A stretch of DNA of 64,000 nt from JAWKJY01 sp041393535 (GTDB lineage: Bacteria > Actinomycetota > Thermoleophilia > Gaiellales > Gaiellaceae): contig JAWKJY010000001.1 of assembly GCA_041393535.1 (NCBI GenBank), positions 678,381 to 742,380 on the forward strand, written 5' to 3'. Made by a program: the position numbers and the translations under genes. Shown here in pieces: positions 45,501 through 53,108 of this stretch. Position 1 is the stretch's first letter. Every line of letters starts with the position of its first letter. The notes under the pieces were generated by a model. That model made no database searches and was not told where the DNA came from. It saw only the letters and a list, made by a program, of their open reading frames with translations.

Positions 45501-45980
45501 CAGGACGTAGCTGCGGCTCGGGTAGGCGCGCGTCACGCCCTCGACGCGCGCAGCGGTCGCGAAGGCATGGGCGGGGACGCTCGCGCCGATCGCGTTCAGG
45601 AGCAGCGAGTAGCGGCCCTCGAGCCGCGCGCCCGGCACGGCGGCGAGCAGCGCGCGCTCGGCGGCGGCCTGCTCGGTCGCGAGCGCGTCGAGGTGGGCGC
45701 GGGCGCTCGCGCTCGCCAGGTCGAGCCGGCGGGGCTCCCCGGCGGCGGCGGGCAGGCGCGGCGCCCAGGCGGCGAGCGGCGCCGAGCGCAGGCGCAGGAG
45801 GACGCGGACGCGCGGCTCGCCGGCGGTCGTCGAACGCGGCTCGATCGTGCCCGGCCGGACGCGCGGCTGCTCGGCCTCGCCGCTGCCCCGGTCGATCGGC
45901 ACGAAGGCGGCCGACGCGGCGGCCTGGCCGACGAGCGCCACGGCCACGAGCGCGAGGAGGAGGGCACGGGCGCGGCGCAC
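42570..45980 (-). CDS. Large secreted subtilisin-like serine protease (S8) with PA domain
   Basis: GTG 45980 is chosen because it begins a clean signal peptide (RRARALLLALVAVALVGQAAASA) and lies 8 bases behind TACGCT. The 1136-residue protein has an I9-like propeptide region, then the triad Asp in IKIAIVDDGVDEDNPFL, His in SSFHGTHVAGIAAGAAG and Ser in FDGTSMAAPHVAGAAALLLQ. A protease-associated domain (GAIALVSRGTCTFASKARRV, VVVDNRPGEANGI) is inserted before the Ser. After the catalytic domain come several beta-sandwich domains and a C-terminal Ig-like module with Cys near LCLPRG and IRLCS that may form a disulfide. It is probably released or held at the cell surface and degrades extracellular protein. 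Confidence 0.93.
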   Translation of the reverse strand: MRRARALLLALVAVALVGQAAASAAFVPIDRGSGEAEQPRVRPGTIEPRSTTAGEPRVRVLLRLRSAPLAAWAPRLPAAAGEPRRLDLASASARAHLDALATEQAAAERALLAAVPGARLEGRYSLLLNAIGASVPAHAFATAARVEGVTRAYPSRSYVLTLDRSPGVIGIDATWQATGALGDGIKIAIVDDGVDEDNPFLAPGGLTAPAGFPRGVRSATTGKVIVARSFPAPGAGDAARLPYDPDSSFHGTHVAGIAAGAAGTTAPKGDDHPRTAGLSGIAPRAWLGNYRVFSLPTEGGNVANTPEIVQAFESAVRDGMDVINFSGGGVETEPENDALVEATGNATRAGVTVVISAGNDRDDYGQGSIGSPGSAPDAISVAAVGSGHVFAPAIALRADDAPAGLQAIPYASDGGSGPPRAWVAADQRLVDVSTLVGRDGSPVSRALCAPTGDPNGPGSPLAKGALKGAIALVSRGTCTFASKARRVEAAGGIGLVVVDNRPGEANGIADELDVPAVMIADADGAALSAYLAAHGGTAAIRVGREPLELVTGREGVLTSFSSQGPTAYAHSLKPDLAAPGGAILSSTNRALTRSPYAVFDGTSMAAPHVAGAAALLLQRHPDWTPWQVKSALVSTAGPAWADSARTVEASVTLAGGGLVDVPAAADPRVATRPATLSFGDLDVQAGAAAETRLLTVADLGGGAGSWTIEARPQTAPAGTVLELPAAVDVPAGGQATIVVTARAAADAAEGDASGFLVLRQGTVERRIPYLALVTRPALAALDAIPLQPGTFRSGTTRGTSRVDGYRFPLAPLGLAPDYVGQALVESGRETLYTILVDRPALNAGVALDATAPGSQVDPFMLRAPDESTVLGYAATPAILNGLLNGFRVPGAAAGISFPRAGRYYAVVDSARDLFTGKDLRGRFVVHSWLDDVTRPSVRLLTPRIARGGGVVAVRVLDFGSGPDPLSLLLSYGDVLVGASSYDPLTNVALFQLPADSPLFAGENAVTILASDHQEGKNVNIIGLDQYPNTTITTRDVRVTPGRLVLNWLSPAPGPGLCLPRGRVDLLVLADGPARVRSVRFRLAGKAIGTDRAGDGGVFRAAWRARGPAGATRTLVAVATDARGRTTTSRSTIRLCS

Positions 45981-46053
45981 CGCGGCTGAGCGTACCAGCA
46001 CCCTCCGGCGCCCCTTCCCGCGGCGCCGGGCGCGCGCGGCTAGACTGCCGCCC

Positions 46054-46833
46054 GTGAGCCAGCCCTTCGCAGGCAAGCGCGGCGTCGTCCTCGGCGTCGC
46101 GAACAAGCGCTCGATCGCCTGGTCGATCGCGAAGCGCCTCGCCGACGGCGGCGCGCAGCTCGCATTCACGTACCAGGGCGAGCGGATCGAGGCCGGGGTG
46201 CGCGACCTGGCCGCGTCGGTCGGCAGCCCGCTCGTCACCTCCTGCGACGTCCGCTCGGACGAGGACGTGGCGCGCGTGTTCGCCGAGGTGGGCGAGACCT
46301 TCGGCGGGCAGCTCGACCTGCTCGTCCACTCGGTCGCCTTCGCCGCGGCCGAGGACCTCGAGAACCGCTTCGTCGAGACGCCGCGGGAGAACTTCTGGCT
46401 CGCGCTCGACGTGAGCGCCTACTCGCTCGTGGCCTGCGCCCGCGCGGCGGAGCCGCTGATGGCGGCGGCCGGCGGCGGCTCGATCGTGACGATGACGTAC
46501 CTGGGCGGCGAGCGCGCCGTGCCCCACTACAACGCCATGGGCGTCGCGAAGGCCGCGCTCGACTCGTGCGTGAAGTACCTCGCCTGGGACCTGGGCGAGC
46601 AGAACATCCGCATCAACGCCGTCTCGGCGGGCCCGGTGCGGACGCTCGCCGCGCGGTCGATCCCGAGGTTCGGGACGATGGAGGAGATCGTGGGGCAGCG
46701 CGCCCCGCTGCACCGCGCGATCGACGCCGAGGACGTGGCCGGCGCGGCCGCCTACCTCCTCTCGGACGCCGCGGCGAACGTGACGGCGACGACGCTCTAC
46801 GTCGACGCCGGCTACCACGCGATGGGTATGTAG
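46054..46833 (+). CDS. fabI: Enoyl-[acyl-carrier-protein] reductase (NADH)
   Basis: The 259 residues match FabI throughout: GKRGVVLGVANKRSIAWSIAK (nucleotide site), LAFTYQGERI, LVHSVAFA, and the catalytic Tyr and Lys in YLGGERAVPHYNAMGVAKAALD (Y-x6-K), then AVSAGPVRTLAARSIP. It carries out the last reduction of each fatty-acid elongation round and is the target class of triclosan and isoniazid-type inhibitors. The GTG lies 7 bases behind TAGACT (46041-46046) with no Shine-Dalgarno, so the message is probably leaderless. It is divergent from the protease gene. Confidence 0.96.
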   Translation: MSQPFAGKRGVVLGVANKRSIAWSIAKRLADGGAQLAFTYQGERIEAGVRDLAASVGSPLVTSCDVRSDEDVARVFAEVGETFGGQLDLLVHSVAFAAAEDLENRFVETPRENFWLALDVSAYSLVACARAAEPLMAAAGGGSIVTMTYLGGERAVPHYNAMGVAKAALDSCVKYLAWDLGEQNIRINAVSAGPVRTLAARSIPRFGTMEEIVGQRAPLHRAIDAEDVAGAAAYLLSDAAANVTATTLYVDAGYHAMGM

Positions 46834-46902
46834 CGGCCGCACGGCGTCCGCGCGGCATTCCCTCGATCGAGCGATGAGACGGCGCGCCGGGCGCGCTTGA
46901 AT

Positions 46903-46968
46903 CAGGGTCGAGGCCGGCATCCGGCCCGTCGTCTGACCCTGCGGCTCGAAGGAGGGAGCGTCGGCGCG
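46903..46968 (+). promoter_or_regulatory. Nested hairpin in the leader of the GGDEF/HD-GYP gene
   Basis: CAGGGTC (46903-46909) pairs with GACCCTG (46935-46941), and inside it GGCCGG (46912-46917) pairs with CCGGCC (46921-46926) around a CAT loop. The strong Shine-Dalgarno GAAGGAGGGAG follows at about 46949. It does not match the known c-di-GMP riboswitch cores that I can recall. No -10 element is certain. Confidence 0.35.
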
Positions 46969-49212
46969 ATGAGCCGTCGCCTCGGAAAGCTCAGCGTCGC
47001 GCGCCAGCCGGCCGCTCCGATCGAGCCGGCCGTCTCGCGCGAGGCCCACGACCCCGAGCGAGCGGAGCTGCTGCTCCATCGCGCCAGCCGCCTCGTCGAG
47101 CTCGCGCGCGAGCTCGCCACCTCCGTCGAGGGGGGCGGGCCGGCGCAGCTCGTCGTCCGCGAGCTCCGCGACCTCGCGGAGGCGTCCTTCGCCGCCTGCT
47201 ACCTGCTCGGGCCGGACGGGAAGCTCGCCCTCGACGCGCACGCCGGGGACGTCTCGCGGCCGCGGCTGCGCACGGCGCCGGCGGTCGTCGAGCGGGCGCT
47301 CGCGCGGCTCACGTACGCCCGGGCCGACCTCGCCGAGCTCGCCGACCTGCGCGCGCGCCACACGCCCTGCGGCGGCGCCGTCGCGGCGCCGCTGATGGCG
47401 CAGGGCGAGCCGCTCGGCGCGCTCGTCGTCGCCACCGATCCCGACCACCCGGCGCCGCTCGACCTCGACCTCGTCGCGACCGTCGCCGACCTGGCCGCGT
47501 CGTCGCTCGCGAACCAGCGGCGGCTCGCGACGACGTTCGCGGAGGCCCGCCGGGACGCGCTGACCGGGCTCGCGAACCAGCGGGCCTTCCACGAGCACCT
47601 CGACGCCGTGCTCCGCGAGGCACAGGCCGCCGGCACGCCGCTCTCGCTCGTGCTGTTCGACCTCGACGACTTCAAGCTGATCAACGACCGCGAGGGCCAC
47701 GCGCGCGGCGACCGCGTGCTGCGCGAGCTCGCCCGGGTGGCGATGCGCTCGCTCCGCGCCGGCGAGGAGGTCTTCCGCGTCGGCGGGGAGGAGTTCGGCA
47801 TCGTCATCGCCGCGGGCGCCGACCTCGCCGCCCGGGTCGCCGAGCGGGTGCGGGCGACCGTCGAGGCGGAGGCGCGGCTGGCGCTGCCGACGCTCTCGGC
47901 CGGCGTCGCCGCCTTCCCGACGGACGCGCGGACGAAGGAGGAGCTGCTCCACCGTGCCGACCTCGCCCTCTACGCGGCCAAGCGCGCCGGGAAGAACCGC
48001 GTCGTCACCTACCGCGACGAGGAGCACGGCTCGCGCGGGCTGACCCGTGCGGAGGCGACGCTCGAGGCGATCGGCGAGCGGATGGGCCGCGCGCAGATCC
48101 GGTCGATCGTCCTCTCCGAGCTGAGCGGCGTCACCGCCGCGATCGCCGAGCTCGGCCGCGCGACGACGGAGCGGGGCCTGCTCGAGACGGCCTGCCGGCA
48201 GATCGCCTCCGTGCTCGGCGCGAGCGCGTGCTCGATCTCGCGGCTCGAGGGCGAGGTGCTGCGCGAGAGCACGGCGCATGCGCCGCACCCGCTGCGCGCC
48301 GCGAGCGGCTGGGGCGTCGTCCTCGGCGCCGCCCCGCTCGCGCGCGCCGCGCTCGAGCGCGGCCGGCCCGCGTCGGCGACCGTCGCCGACCGGGCGGTCG
48401 ACCCGGAGGTCGCCAATGCGCTCGGCGAGGCCCGGATGGCGTCGGTGCTGACGCTGCCGCTGCTCCTGCTCGACCGGCCGTGGGGCGTCGTCGAGGTCTT
48501 CGACGCCCGCCCGCGCGACTTCTCGGCGGCCGAGGCGGCGATCGGCGAGCTGATGGTCTCGCAGGTCGCGGCGATGCTCGCCCACGAGCAGCACGCCGAG
48601 TCGCTGCGGCGGCTCTACCGCGCGTCGCTCGTCTCCCTCTCGGACGCGCTCGAGTCGCGCGGCGGCGGCTCGCCCGGGCACGTCGAGGACGTCGCCGCGC
48701 TCGCCGTCGACGTCGCGCACCGGCTCGGGCTGCCGGCGGAGGACGTCCGCCTCGTCGAGCTGGCCGCGCTGCTGCACGACGTGGGCAAGCTCCGCGTCCC
48801 GGCGGAGCTGCTGGCCAAGCCGGGGCCGCTGACGCCGGACGAGCTCGCCCTGCTCCGCTCGCACGCGGAGGCGGGCGCGGAGATCCTCGCGCCCGTCGCC
48901 TCGCTCGCCGAGGTGCTGCCGCTCGTCCGCGCGACGCACGAGCGCTGGGACGGGCGGGGCTACCCGGACGGCCTCACCGGCGGGCAGATCCCGCTCGGCG
49001 CGTGCGTGGTCGCCGTCTGCGAGGCGTACTCGGCGATGACGCGCGCCGCGCCGCACCGGAAGCCCCGCTCGCCCCGCGCCGCGATCGAGGAGCTGCGGGC
49101 CGGAGCGGGCAGCCAGTTCGAGCCGCGGTGCGTCGAGGCGCTCGTCGAGCTCCTCGACGAGCGTGCCGCGAATGGCCGGACGGTCGCGCTCCGCCGGCCC
49201 GACGCGGCCTAG
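46969..49212 (+). CDS. GAF-GGDEF-GAF-HD-GYP signalling protein (c-di-GMP turnover)
   Basis: The ATG at 46969 follows GAAGGAGGGAG; an upstream TTG would place that site inside the gene. The 747-residue protein has four parts: a GAF-like sensor (about 25-180), a GGDEF domain with intact active site RVGGEEFGIVI and the substrate residues FDLDDFKLINDREGHARGD (about 195-345), a second GAF-like domain (about 375-540), and an HD-GYP domain with LHDVGKLRVP and RATHERWDGRGYPDGLTGGQIPLGA (about 555-735). No membrane segment is present, so it acts in the cytoplasm. It could both make and hydrolyse cyclic di-GMP under control of two ligand sites. Confidence 0.92.
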   Translation: MSRRLGKLSVARQPAAPIEPAVSREAHDPERAELLLHRASRLVELARELATSVEGGGPAQLVVRELRDLAEASFAACYLLGPDGKLALDAHAGDVSRPRLRTAPAVVERALARLTYARADLAELADLRARHTPCGGAVAAPLMAQGEPLGALVVATDPDHPAPLDLDLVATVADLAASSLANQRRLATTFAEARRDALTGLANQRAFHEHLDAVLREAQAAGTPLSLVLFDLDDFKLINDREGHARGDRVLRELARVAMRSLRAGEEVFRVGGEEFGIVIAAGADLAARVAERVRATVEAEARLALPTLSAGVAAFPTDARTKEELLHRADLALYAAKRAGKNRVVTYRDEEHGSRGLTRAEATLEAIGERMGRAQIRSIVLSELSGVTAAIAELGRATTERGLLETACRQIASVLGASACSISRLEGEVLRESTAHAPHPLRAASGWGVVLGAAPLARAALERGRPASATVADRAVDPEVANALGEARMASVLTLPLLLLDRPWGVVEVFDARPRDFSAAEAAIGELMVSQVAAMLAHEQHAESLRRLYRASLVSLSDALESRGGGSPGHVEDVAALAVDVAHRLGLPAEDVRLVELAALLHDVGKLRVPAELLAKPGPLTPDELALLRSHAEAGAEILAPVASLAEVLPLVRATHERWDGRGYPDGLTGGQIPLGACVVAVCEAYSAMTRAAPHRKPRSPRAAIEELRAGAGSQFEPRCVEALVELLDERAANGRTVALRRPDAA

Positions 49213-49215
49213 CCC

Positions 49216-51282
49216 CTAGCCCTGGGCCGGCACCTCGCCGGCCGGCGTCGGCAGCGCGAGGGCCGTCACGCGCAGCGTGAACGGCAGCGCCGACCCGCTC
49301 GTCGCCGTGTCGAGCACGATCGAGTGCCAGCGGTCGCCCTCGAGCTCGAGGCGGAGCGGCGTCGAGGCGGCGAGGCGGAGCTCCTCGACCCGGGCGCCGT
49401 CGAGCCAGACGGTCGTGGTCGCGAGGGCGGGCGCCGAGAGGCTCAGCGAGAACGCGCCCTCGCCGTGCACCCACAGGCCGGCCTGCGGCAGCGTCGTCCC
49501 GTAGCCGTACCAGCCGTCGCAGGGGACGAGCTGCTCGCGCTCCGGCTCCGGCACGGGCGCGGCGAGCGCCGGCAGCCCCGTGCCGCGGCGGAACAGCCAG
49601 ACCGGGCCGTCCCCGGGCGTCCGGGTCCGGTAGCCCGCGAGCTGCAGGCCGTGCCACCCGAACCAGGCCGTCGGGATCCGCGCCTGCGCGTACGGGCCCT
49701 CGTGGAACAGCACCTCGGCGACGCCGAGCGAGTCGAGGAGCCGCTGGTCGCCGGGGAGCCAGATGCCGCAGTTCAGCCGCCGCAGGCTGGGCGCCGGCCC
49801 GTACGCGGCCACGGGCGCGACGGAGGAGTAGCCGCCGGGCCGCTCGCGCGGCGTCTGCATCGCGTAGAAGTCGTACGGGCTGCCCCAGTGCGTCCCGGGC
49901 GTGAAGTACGGGAGGTCGAGGATCCGGCCGGCCGGCGCGTCGGCGAGCTCCCGGTAGGCTGCGCTCGCGGGCGCCGCGTCGTTGGCGCCGAGCGGGAAGA
50001 CGAGCAGGTCGGCGCCGACGAGCGCCACGGCGATCCCGAGGGCGACGAGGCGCCGCCGTCCCGCGAGCCGGAGCCGCGTGAGCACGTGGCCGAGCGCGAT
50101 CGCCGCGAGCGCCGCGAGCGCGAGGTTGGCGACGGGCAGCAGCCGCCCGGGGACGCGCGAGAAGCGCAGCGGCGAGACCACCTCGCGCAGGTCCGCGTAG
50201 CCGGGCAGGTTCGTGCCGACGGCGAGGAGCAGCGGGATCGCCGTCGACAGGAGGAGCAGCAGCGCGAGCAGCGGGCGCCGGCGCCCGAGCACGACGAGCC
50301 CGACGACCGCCGCGACCGGGAGCAGCCAGCCGACGTACGCGAACTGCTCGATCCCCTCGCGCCGGTCGCGGCTGATCAGGTCGATCCAGTCCGACTGGAA
50401 CAGCTCGACCTGCTGGAGCGAGCGGCCGCCCGCGGCGATCGAGCCGTCGATGATCGTCCGGCGGATCACCAGGCCCAGGGCGATCGCCCCGGCCGTTCCC
50501 GCGGCGAGCCACAGCGTCGCCGCCGGCCGCCAGCGCAGGGCCGCGTAGGCGAGGCAGAACGGCAGCGCGGCCAGGGCGAGGTTGACCTGCCCGGACATCG
50601 TGACCGAGAGCAGCGACAGCGCCGAGAGGGCGCCCCAGAGGTGGCGCGCGACCGGGCGCTCCGTGGCGCGCGCCCGCTCGAACGCCCACAGGGCCGCGGG
50701 GACGAAGACCGCCGCCCAGCCGATCAGGTGGCCGCCGCTCTGGGCAAGCCGGTACGGGGCGATCGCGAACGCGAGCCCGCCGACCAGCGCCGGCCCGCGC
50801 GCGAGCCCGTAGCCCACGAGCCAGCCGTAGGTGGCGAGCCCCGCGAGCGCGATCGAGAGCAGGAGCAGGAGGTTCCACGCGACGACCGGCCCGAACGCCG
50901 CGTCCAGCGGCCAGAAGCCGATCCCCCACGGCCAGCCGAGCAGGACGGTCTGCGGCGGCACGAGCGGCTGGAAGCTGTACGGGTCCTTCCACGGCGCCCG
51001 GCCCTGCTCGAGCTGGTGCCCGACGAGCCAGAAGCGGTAGGTCGACTGGAGGTGGTCGCCCGCGGTGGGCTCGGCGTACCCGGGCAGGCTCCCGTCGGCG
51101 ATGAACTTCGACGGGAGCTCGGCGACGCCGGGCGCGGCGGCGACGACCGCGACGGCGAGGAAGAAGAGCGCGAGCAGCAGGCGCCGCGAGCGCAGCCAGC
51201 CGAGGTGGCGGGGCCGCGTGGGGCGGCGGCCGGCGAGCCCCGCGCCGCTCGGGTCGGCCGGGCCCGCCCCGGGCTCGCTCAC
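49216..51282 (-). CDS. Large polytopic membrane protein, GT-C/YfhO-like
   Basis: GTG 51282 overlaps the stop of the selenoprotein gene (GTGA) and gives 688 residues. A short basic N terminus leads to about eleven hydrophobic helices through residue ~440, then an extracytoplasmic domain of about 240 residues with beta-sandwich character (RILDLPYFTPGTHWG, VAEVLFHEGPYAQ, LWVHGEGAFSLSLSAP). The first outer loop has acidic residues (KFIADGSLPGYAEPTAGDHLQSTYRF) where GT-C glycosyltransferases carry their catalytic Asp/Glu. It may transfer a sugar from a lipid-linked donor, but no family-specific motif is certain. It is the third gene of a RidA-peroxiredoxin-membrane protein operon and is convergent with the GGDEF gene. 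Confidence 0.7.
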   Translation of the reverse strand: MSEPGAGPADPSGAGLAGRRPTRPRHLGWLRSRRLLLALFFLAVAVVAAAPGVAELPSKFIADGSLPGYAEPTAGDHLQSTYRFWLVGHQLEQGRAPWKDPYSFQPLVPPQTVLLGWPWGIGFWPLDAAFGPVVAWNLLLLLSIALAGLATYGWLVGYGLARGPALVGGLAFAIAPYRLAQSGGHLIGWAAVFVPAALWAFERARATERPVARHLWGALSALSLLSVTMSGQVNLALAALPFCLAYAALRWRPAATLWLAAGTAGAIALGLVIRRTIIDGSIAAGGRSLQQVELFQSDWIDLISRDRREGIEQFAYVGWLLPVAAVVGLVVLGRRRPLLALLLLLSTAIPLLLAVGTNLPGYADLREVVSPLRFSRVPGRLLPVANLALAALAAIALGHVLTRLRLAGRRRLVALGIAVALVGADLLVFPLGANDAAPASAAYRELADAPAGRILDLPYFTPGTHWGSPYDFYAMQTPRERPGGYSSVAPVAAYGPAPSLRRLNCGIWLPGDQRLLDSLGVAEVLFHEGPYAQARIPTAWFGWHGLQLAGYRTRTPGDGPVWLFRRGTGLPALAAPVPEPEREQLVPCDGWYGYGTTLPQAGLWVHGEGAFSLSLSAPALATTTVWLDGARVEELRLAASTPLRLELEGDRWHSIVLDTATSGSALPFTLRVTALALPTPAGEVPAQG

Positions 51283-51752
51283 GCCGGCGGGCGCGTCAGC
51301 GCTCGCGCCGCCGCCAGCAGCTCGTCGACGTCCGGGACCTCGCCGGTCTCGTAGAGCCATGCCCCGCGGATGATGCCCTCCCCGTCGACGAGGAAGGCCG
51401 AGCGGCGCGCGACGTCCTCGAGCCCGCGGACCTCGATCGCGAGCCCGAAGGCGCGGGTCGCCTCGGCGCTCCAGTCGGACAGGAGCGGGAAGTCGAGGTC
51501 GAGCACCTGCCGCCAGGCGACGTGCGACCAGGGGCTGTCGCGCGAGACGCCGAACACGCGGATCCCGGCCGCGGCGACGTCGTCCCTCCTGGCCCGCAGG
51601 AGGCTCATCTCGTCCGTTCAGGTCGCCGACCAGTCGAGCAGGTAGAAGACGAGCAGGTACGGCCCGTCGGCGTGCAGCTCGCCGAGCTGGACCTCCTCGC
51701 CGGGCTCGCCCCAGACGCGGACGGCCGGGACGCGCTGGCCGACCTCGATCAC
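51279..51752 (-). CDS. Selenocysteine-containing AhpC/TSA-family peroxiredoxin (in-frame TGA = Sec45)
   Basis: Read from GTG 51752, the frame holds IEVGQRVPAVRVWGEPG, YLLVFYLLDWSAT, then TGA at 51620-51618, then TDEMSLLRARRDDVAAAGI and GVSRDSPWSHVAWRQVLDLD in the same frame to TGA 51279. Peroxiredoxins have T-C-T-x-E after the W-S-x turn, so the TGA falls exactly on the peroxidatic cysteine. Fourteen bases after the TGA is a stem CCTCCTG-CAGGAGG with a 5-base loop CGGGC, matching bacterial SECIS rules. The 3' arm is made of AGG AGG arginine codons, rare in this GC-rich window. I therefore read one 157-residue selenoprotein, not two fragments. Both ends overlap neighbours by GTGA: RidA before, the membrane protein after. 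It should reduce peroxides with a cellular thiol partner. selABCD are not in the window. Confidence 0.85.
51585..51603 (-). promoter_or_regulatory. Bacterial SECIS stem-loop in the peroxiredoxin mRNA
   Basis: In mRNA sense the perfect 7-bp stem (51603-51597 with 51591-51585) carries the loop CGGGC, with G in its second position and 21 bases between the UGA and the loop. The published bacterial rules ask for a 3-14-base loop, a G in the first two loop bases and a distance of about 16-37 bases. It codes for L-L-R-A-R-R using AGG AGG, a choice that seems dictated by pairing. Confidence 0.75.
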
Positions 51753-52144
51753 GCGCCGGGCCCGGCGACGATCGCCTCGGCCTCGAGCTCGACGAGCCAG
51801 CGCGGGTCGAGCAGGGCCGCCACGACGACCATCGTGCTCGCGGGGCGGATCTCGCCGAACACCTCGCCGTGCGCCCGGCCCGCCTCCGCGGCGTCCTCCG
51901 CACGGACGAGGTAGGTGCGGGTGCGCACCACGTCCGCCGCGGTCGCGCCGGCCTCGGCGAGCGCGGCCAGGACGATCTCGAGGCAGCGCCTGGTCTGGCC
52001 GTAGGCGTCGGCCGCGGGCTCGGCGCCGCCCGGCATGACGGGCGCCGTCCCGGAGACGAGCACGCGGTCGCCGACGCGGACGGCGCGGGAGAACCCGATC
52101 GTCGGCTCGAACGGCGAGCCGGAGGAGACGAGCTGTCGGTCCAC
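51749..52144 (-). CDS. RidA/YjgF-family protein
   Basis: The 131-residue product from GTG 52144 has the trimeric RidA fold and blocks GFSRAVRVGDRVLVSGTAPV, YGQTRRCLEIVLAALAEAGA and VVRTRTYLVRAEDA, with the arginine of RTRTYL at the usual substrate position. The C-terminal PASTMVVVAALLDPRWLVELEAEAI is typical. RidA enzymes hydrolyse reactive enamine/imine intermediates. GATACT lies 8 bases before the start, back-to-back with the promoter of the RiPP nucleotidyltransferase gene. The stop overlaps the peroxiredoxin GTG, so it heads that operon; both products could serve in damage control. Confidence 0.88.
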   Translation of the reverse strand: MDRQLVSSGSPFEPTIGFSRAVRVGDRVLVSGTAPVMPGGAEPAADAYGQTRRCLEIVLAALAEAGATAADVVRTRTYLVRAEDAAEAGRAHGEVFGEIRPASTMVVVAALLDPRWLVELEAEAIVAGPGA

Positions 52145-52151
52145 GCCTCAC

Positions 52152-52158
52152 TAGTATC
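52152..52158. promoter_or_regulatory. Overlapping divergent -10 elements between ridA-like and RiPP genes
   Basis: TAGTAT (52152-52157, plus) lies 9 bases before the ATG of the nucleotidyltransferase gene; GATACT (52158-52153, minus) lies 8 bases before the GTG of the RidA gene. They are almost completely superimposed around ACTAGT, and only 22 bases separate the two start codons. Neither gene has a Shine-Dalgarno, so both are expected to be leaderless and to compete for polymerase. Confidence 0.65.
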
Positions 52159-52166
52159 ACGGCACC

Positions 52167-53108
52167 ATGTCGCGCGTCTCGACCGAGCGGCTCCGCGCCG
52201 CGGCCCAGGGGCTCGTCGTCGACCGGCGCGCGGCCGACGTCCTGGGATCGCTCGCCGCCGCCGGCGTGCCGGCGCTCCTGCTCAAGGGCGCGACGGTCGC
52301 CGAGCTGCTCCACGACGCGCACGAGCCGCGCACGTACAACGACGTCGACGTGCTCGTGGGCCCCGATCGCGTCCAGGACGCCGGGCGCGTGCTCGCCTCG
52401 CTCGGCTACCGCCCCGTGGCGGCGCCCGCCAGCGTCGGCCGTCACCGCCCGACGCACGCGACCGAGTGGGAGCGCCCGGGCGACGTCTCGGTCGACCTGC
52501 ACCGCCGCCTCAGCGGCGTGGGCGCCGACCCGGACGCGGCGTGGGCCGTCCTCGCCTCCCGCGCCCGGCCGTTCCGCCTCGCCGGCGCGGAGGTGCCTGC
52601 GGTCGACCCGGTCGCGGTCGCGCTGCTCGTCGGGCTGCACCCGGCGCACCACGGGCCGTCGCACGCGCGCTCGCTCGCGGATCTCGACCGGGCGCTCGAC
52701 CGCCTGACCGGGGAGGACTGGGACGCGGTCGCCGCGCTCGCGCGTGCGCTCGACGCGGAGGCCGCGCTCGGCGCCGGGCTGCGGCTCCGACCGGGCGGGG
52801 CGGCGCTCGCCGCGCGCCTCGACCTGCCGGAGCGGGCGCCGCTCGACGTCGCCCTGCGCAGCTCCGGCGCGCCGCCGCTCGCGCTCGGGCTCGACTGGCT
52901 CGCGCGGACGCCCGGTCTGCGCGCCAGGGCGGCCCTCGTCGCGCGCACGGCGCTGCCCACCCCCGGCGCGCTCCGCATCTGGCGCCCGCTCGCCCGCCGT
53001 GGCCCCGGCGGCCTGGCGCTCGCGTACGCGTCGCACCCGCTCTGGCTCGCCCGCCACGCGCTCCCGTCGCTCCTCGCCCTGCGCCGGGCCCGGAGGGCCG
53101 CCGCGTGA
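52167..53108 (+). CDS. RiPP-cluster nucleotidyltransferase (uncharacterised NTase family, PF14907 type)
   Basis: The 313-residue protein has the family signature of lasso-peptide-associated nucleotidyltransferases: LLLKGATVAELLHD, then YNDVDVLVGPDRVQDA with the D-x-D metal pair and, later, VDLHRRL. The helical C-terminal half is Ala/Leu/Arg-rich. Such genes stand beside PqqD-like, B2 peptidase and HPr-kinase-like genes in lasso peptide clusters, where they are thought to modify the peptide, as they do here: the pqqD-like gene overlaps its stop (GTGA). The substrate could be the phosphorylated C terminus of a precursor; this is inference. Confidence 0.85.
   Translation: MSRVSTERLRAAAQGLVVDRRAADVLGSLAAAGVPALLLKGATVAELLHDAHEPRTYNDVDVLVGPDRVQDAGRVLASLGYRPVAAPASVGRHRPTHATEWERPGDVSVDLHRRLSGVGADPDAAWAVLASRARPFRLAGAEVPAVDPVAVALLVGLHPAHHGPSHARSLADLDRALDRLTGEDWDAVAALARALDAEAALGAGLRLRPGGAALAARLDLPERAPLDVALRSSGAPPLALGLDWLARTPGLRARAALVARTALPTPGALRIWRPLARRGPGGLALAYASHPLWLARHALPSLLALRRARRAAA

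Noticed and set aside
42361..49056. 2231-residue open frame on the minus strand
   Set aside because: It runs across FabI, the GGDEF gene, the protease and the deacetylase in the wrong frame and is composed of Arg/Ala/Gly/Pro runs; open only because stop codons are rare at this GC content.
51618..51752. Truncated 44-residue peroxiredoxin N terminus as a pseudogene
   Set aside because: The frame continues after the TGA with conserved peroxiredoxin sequence and a SECIS-like stem; a Sec codon explains all observations better than a nonsense mutation.
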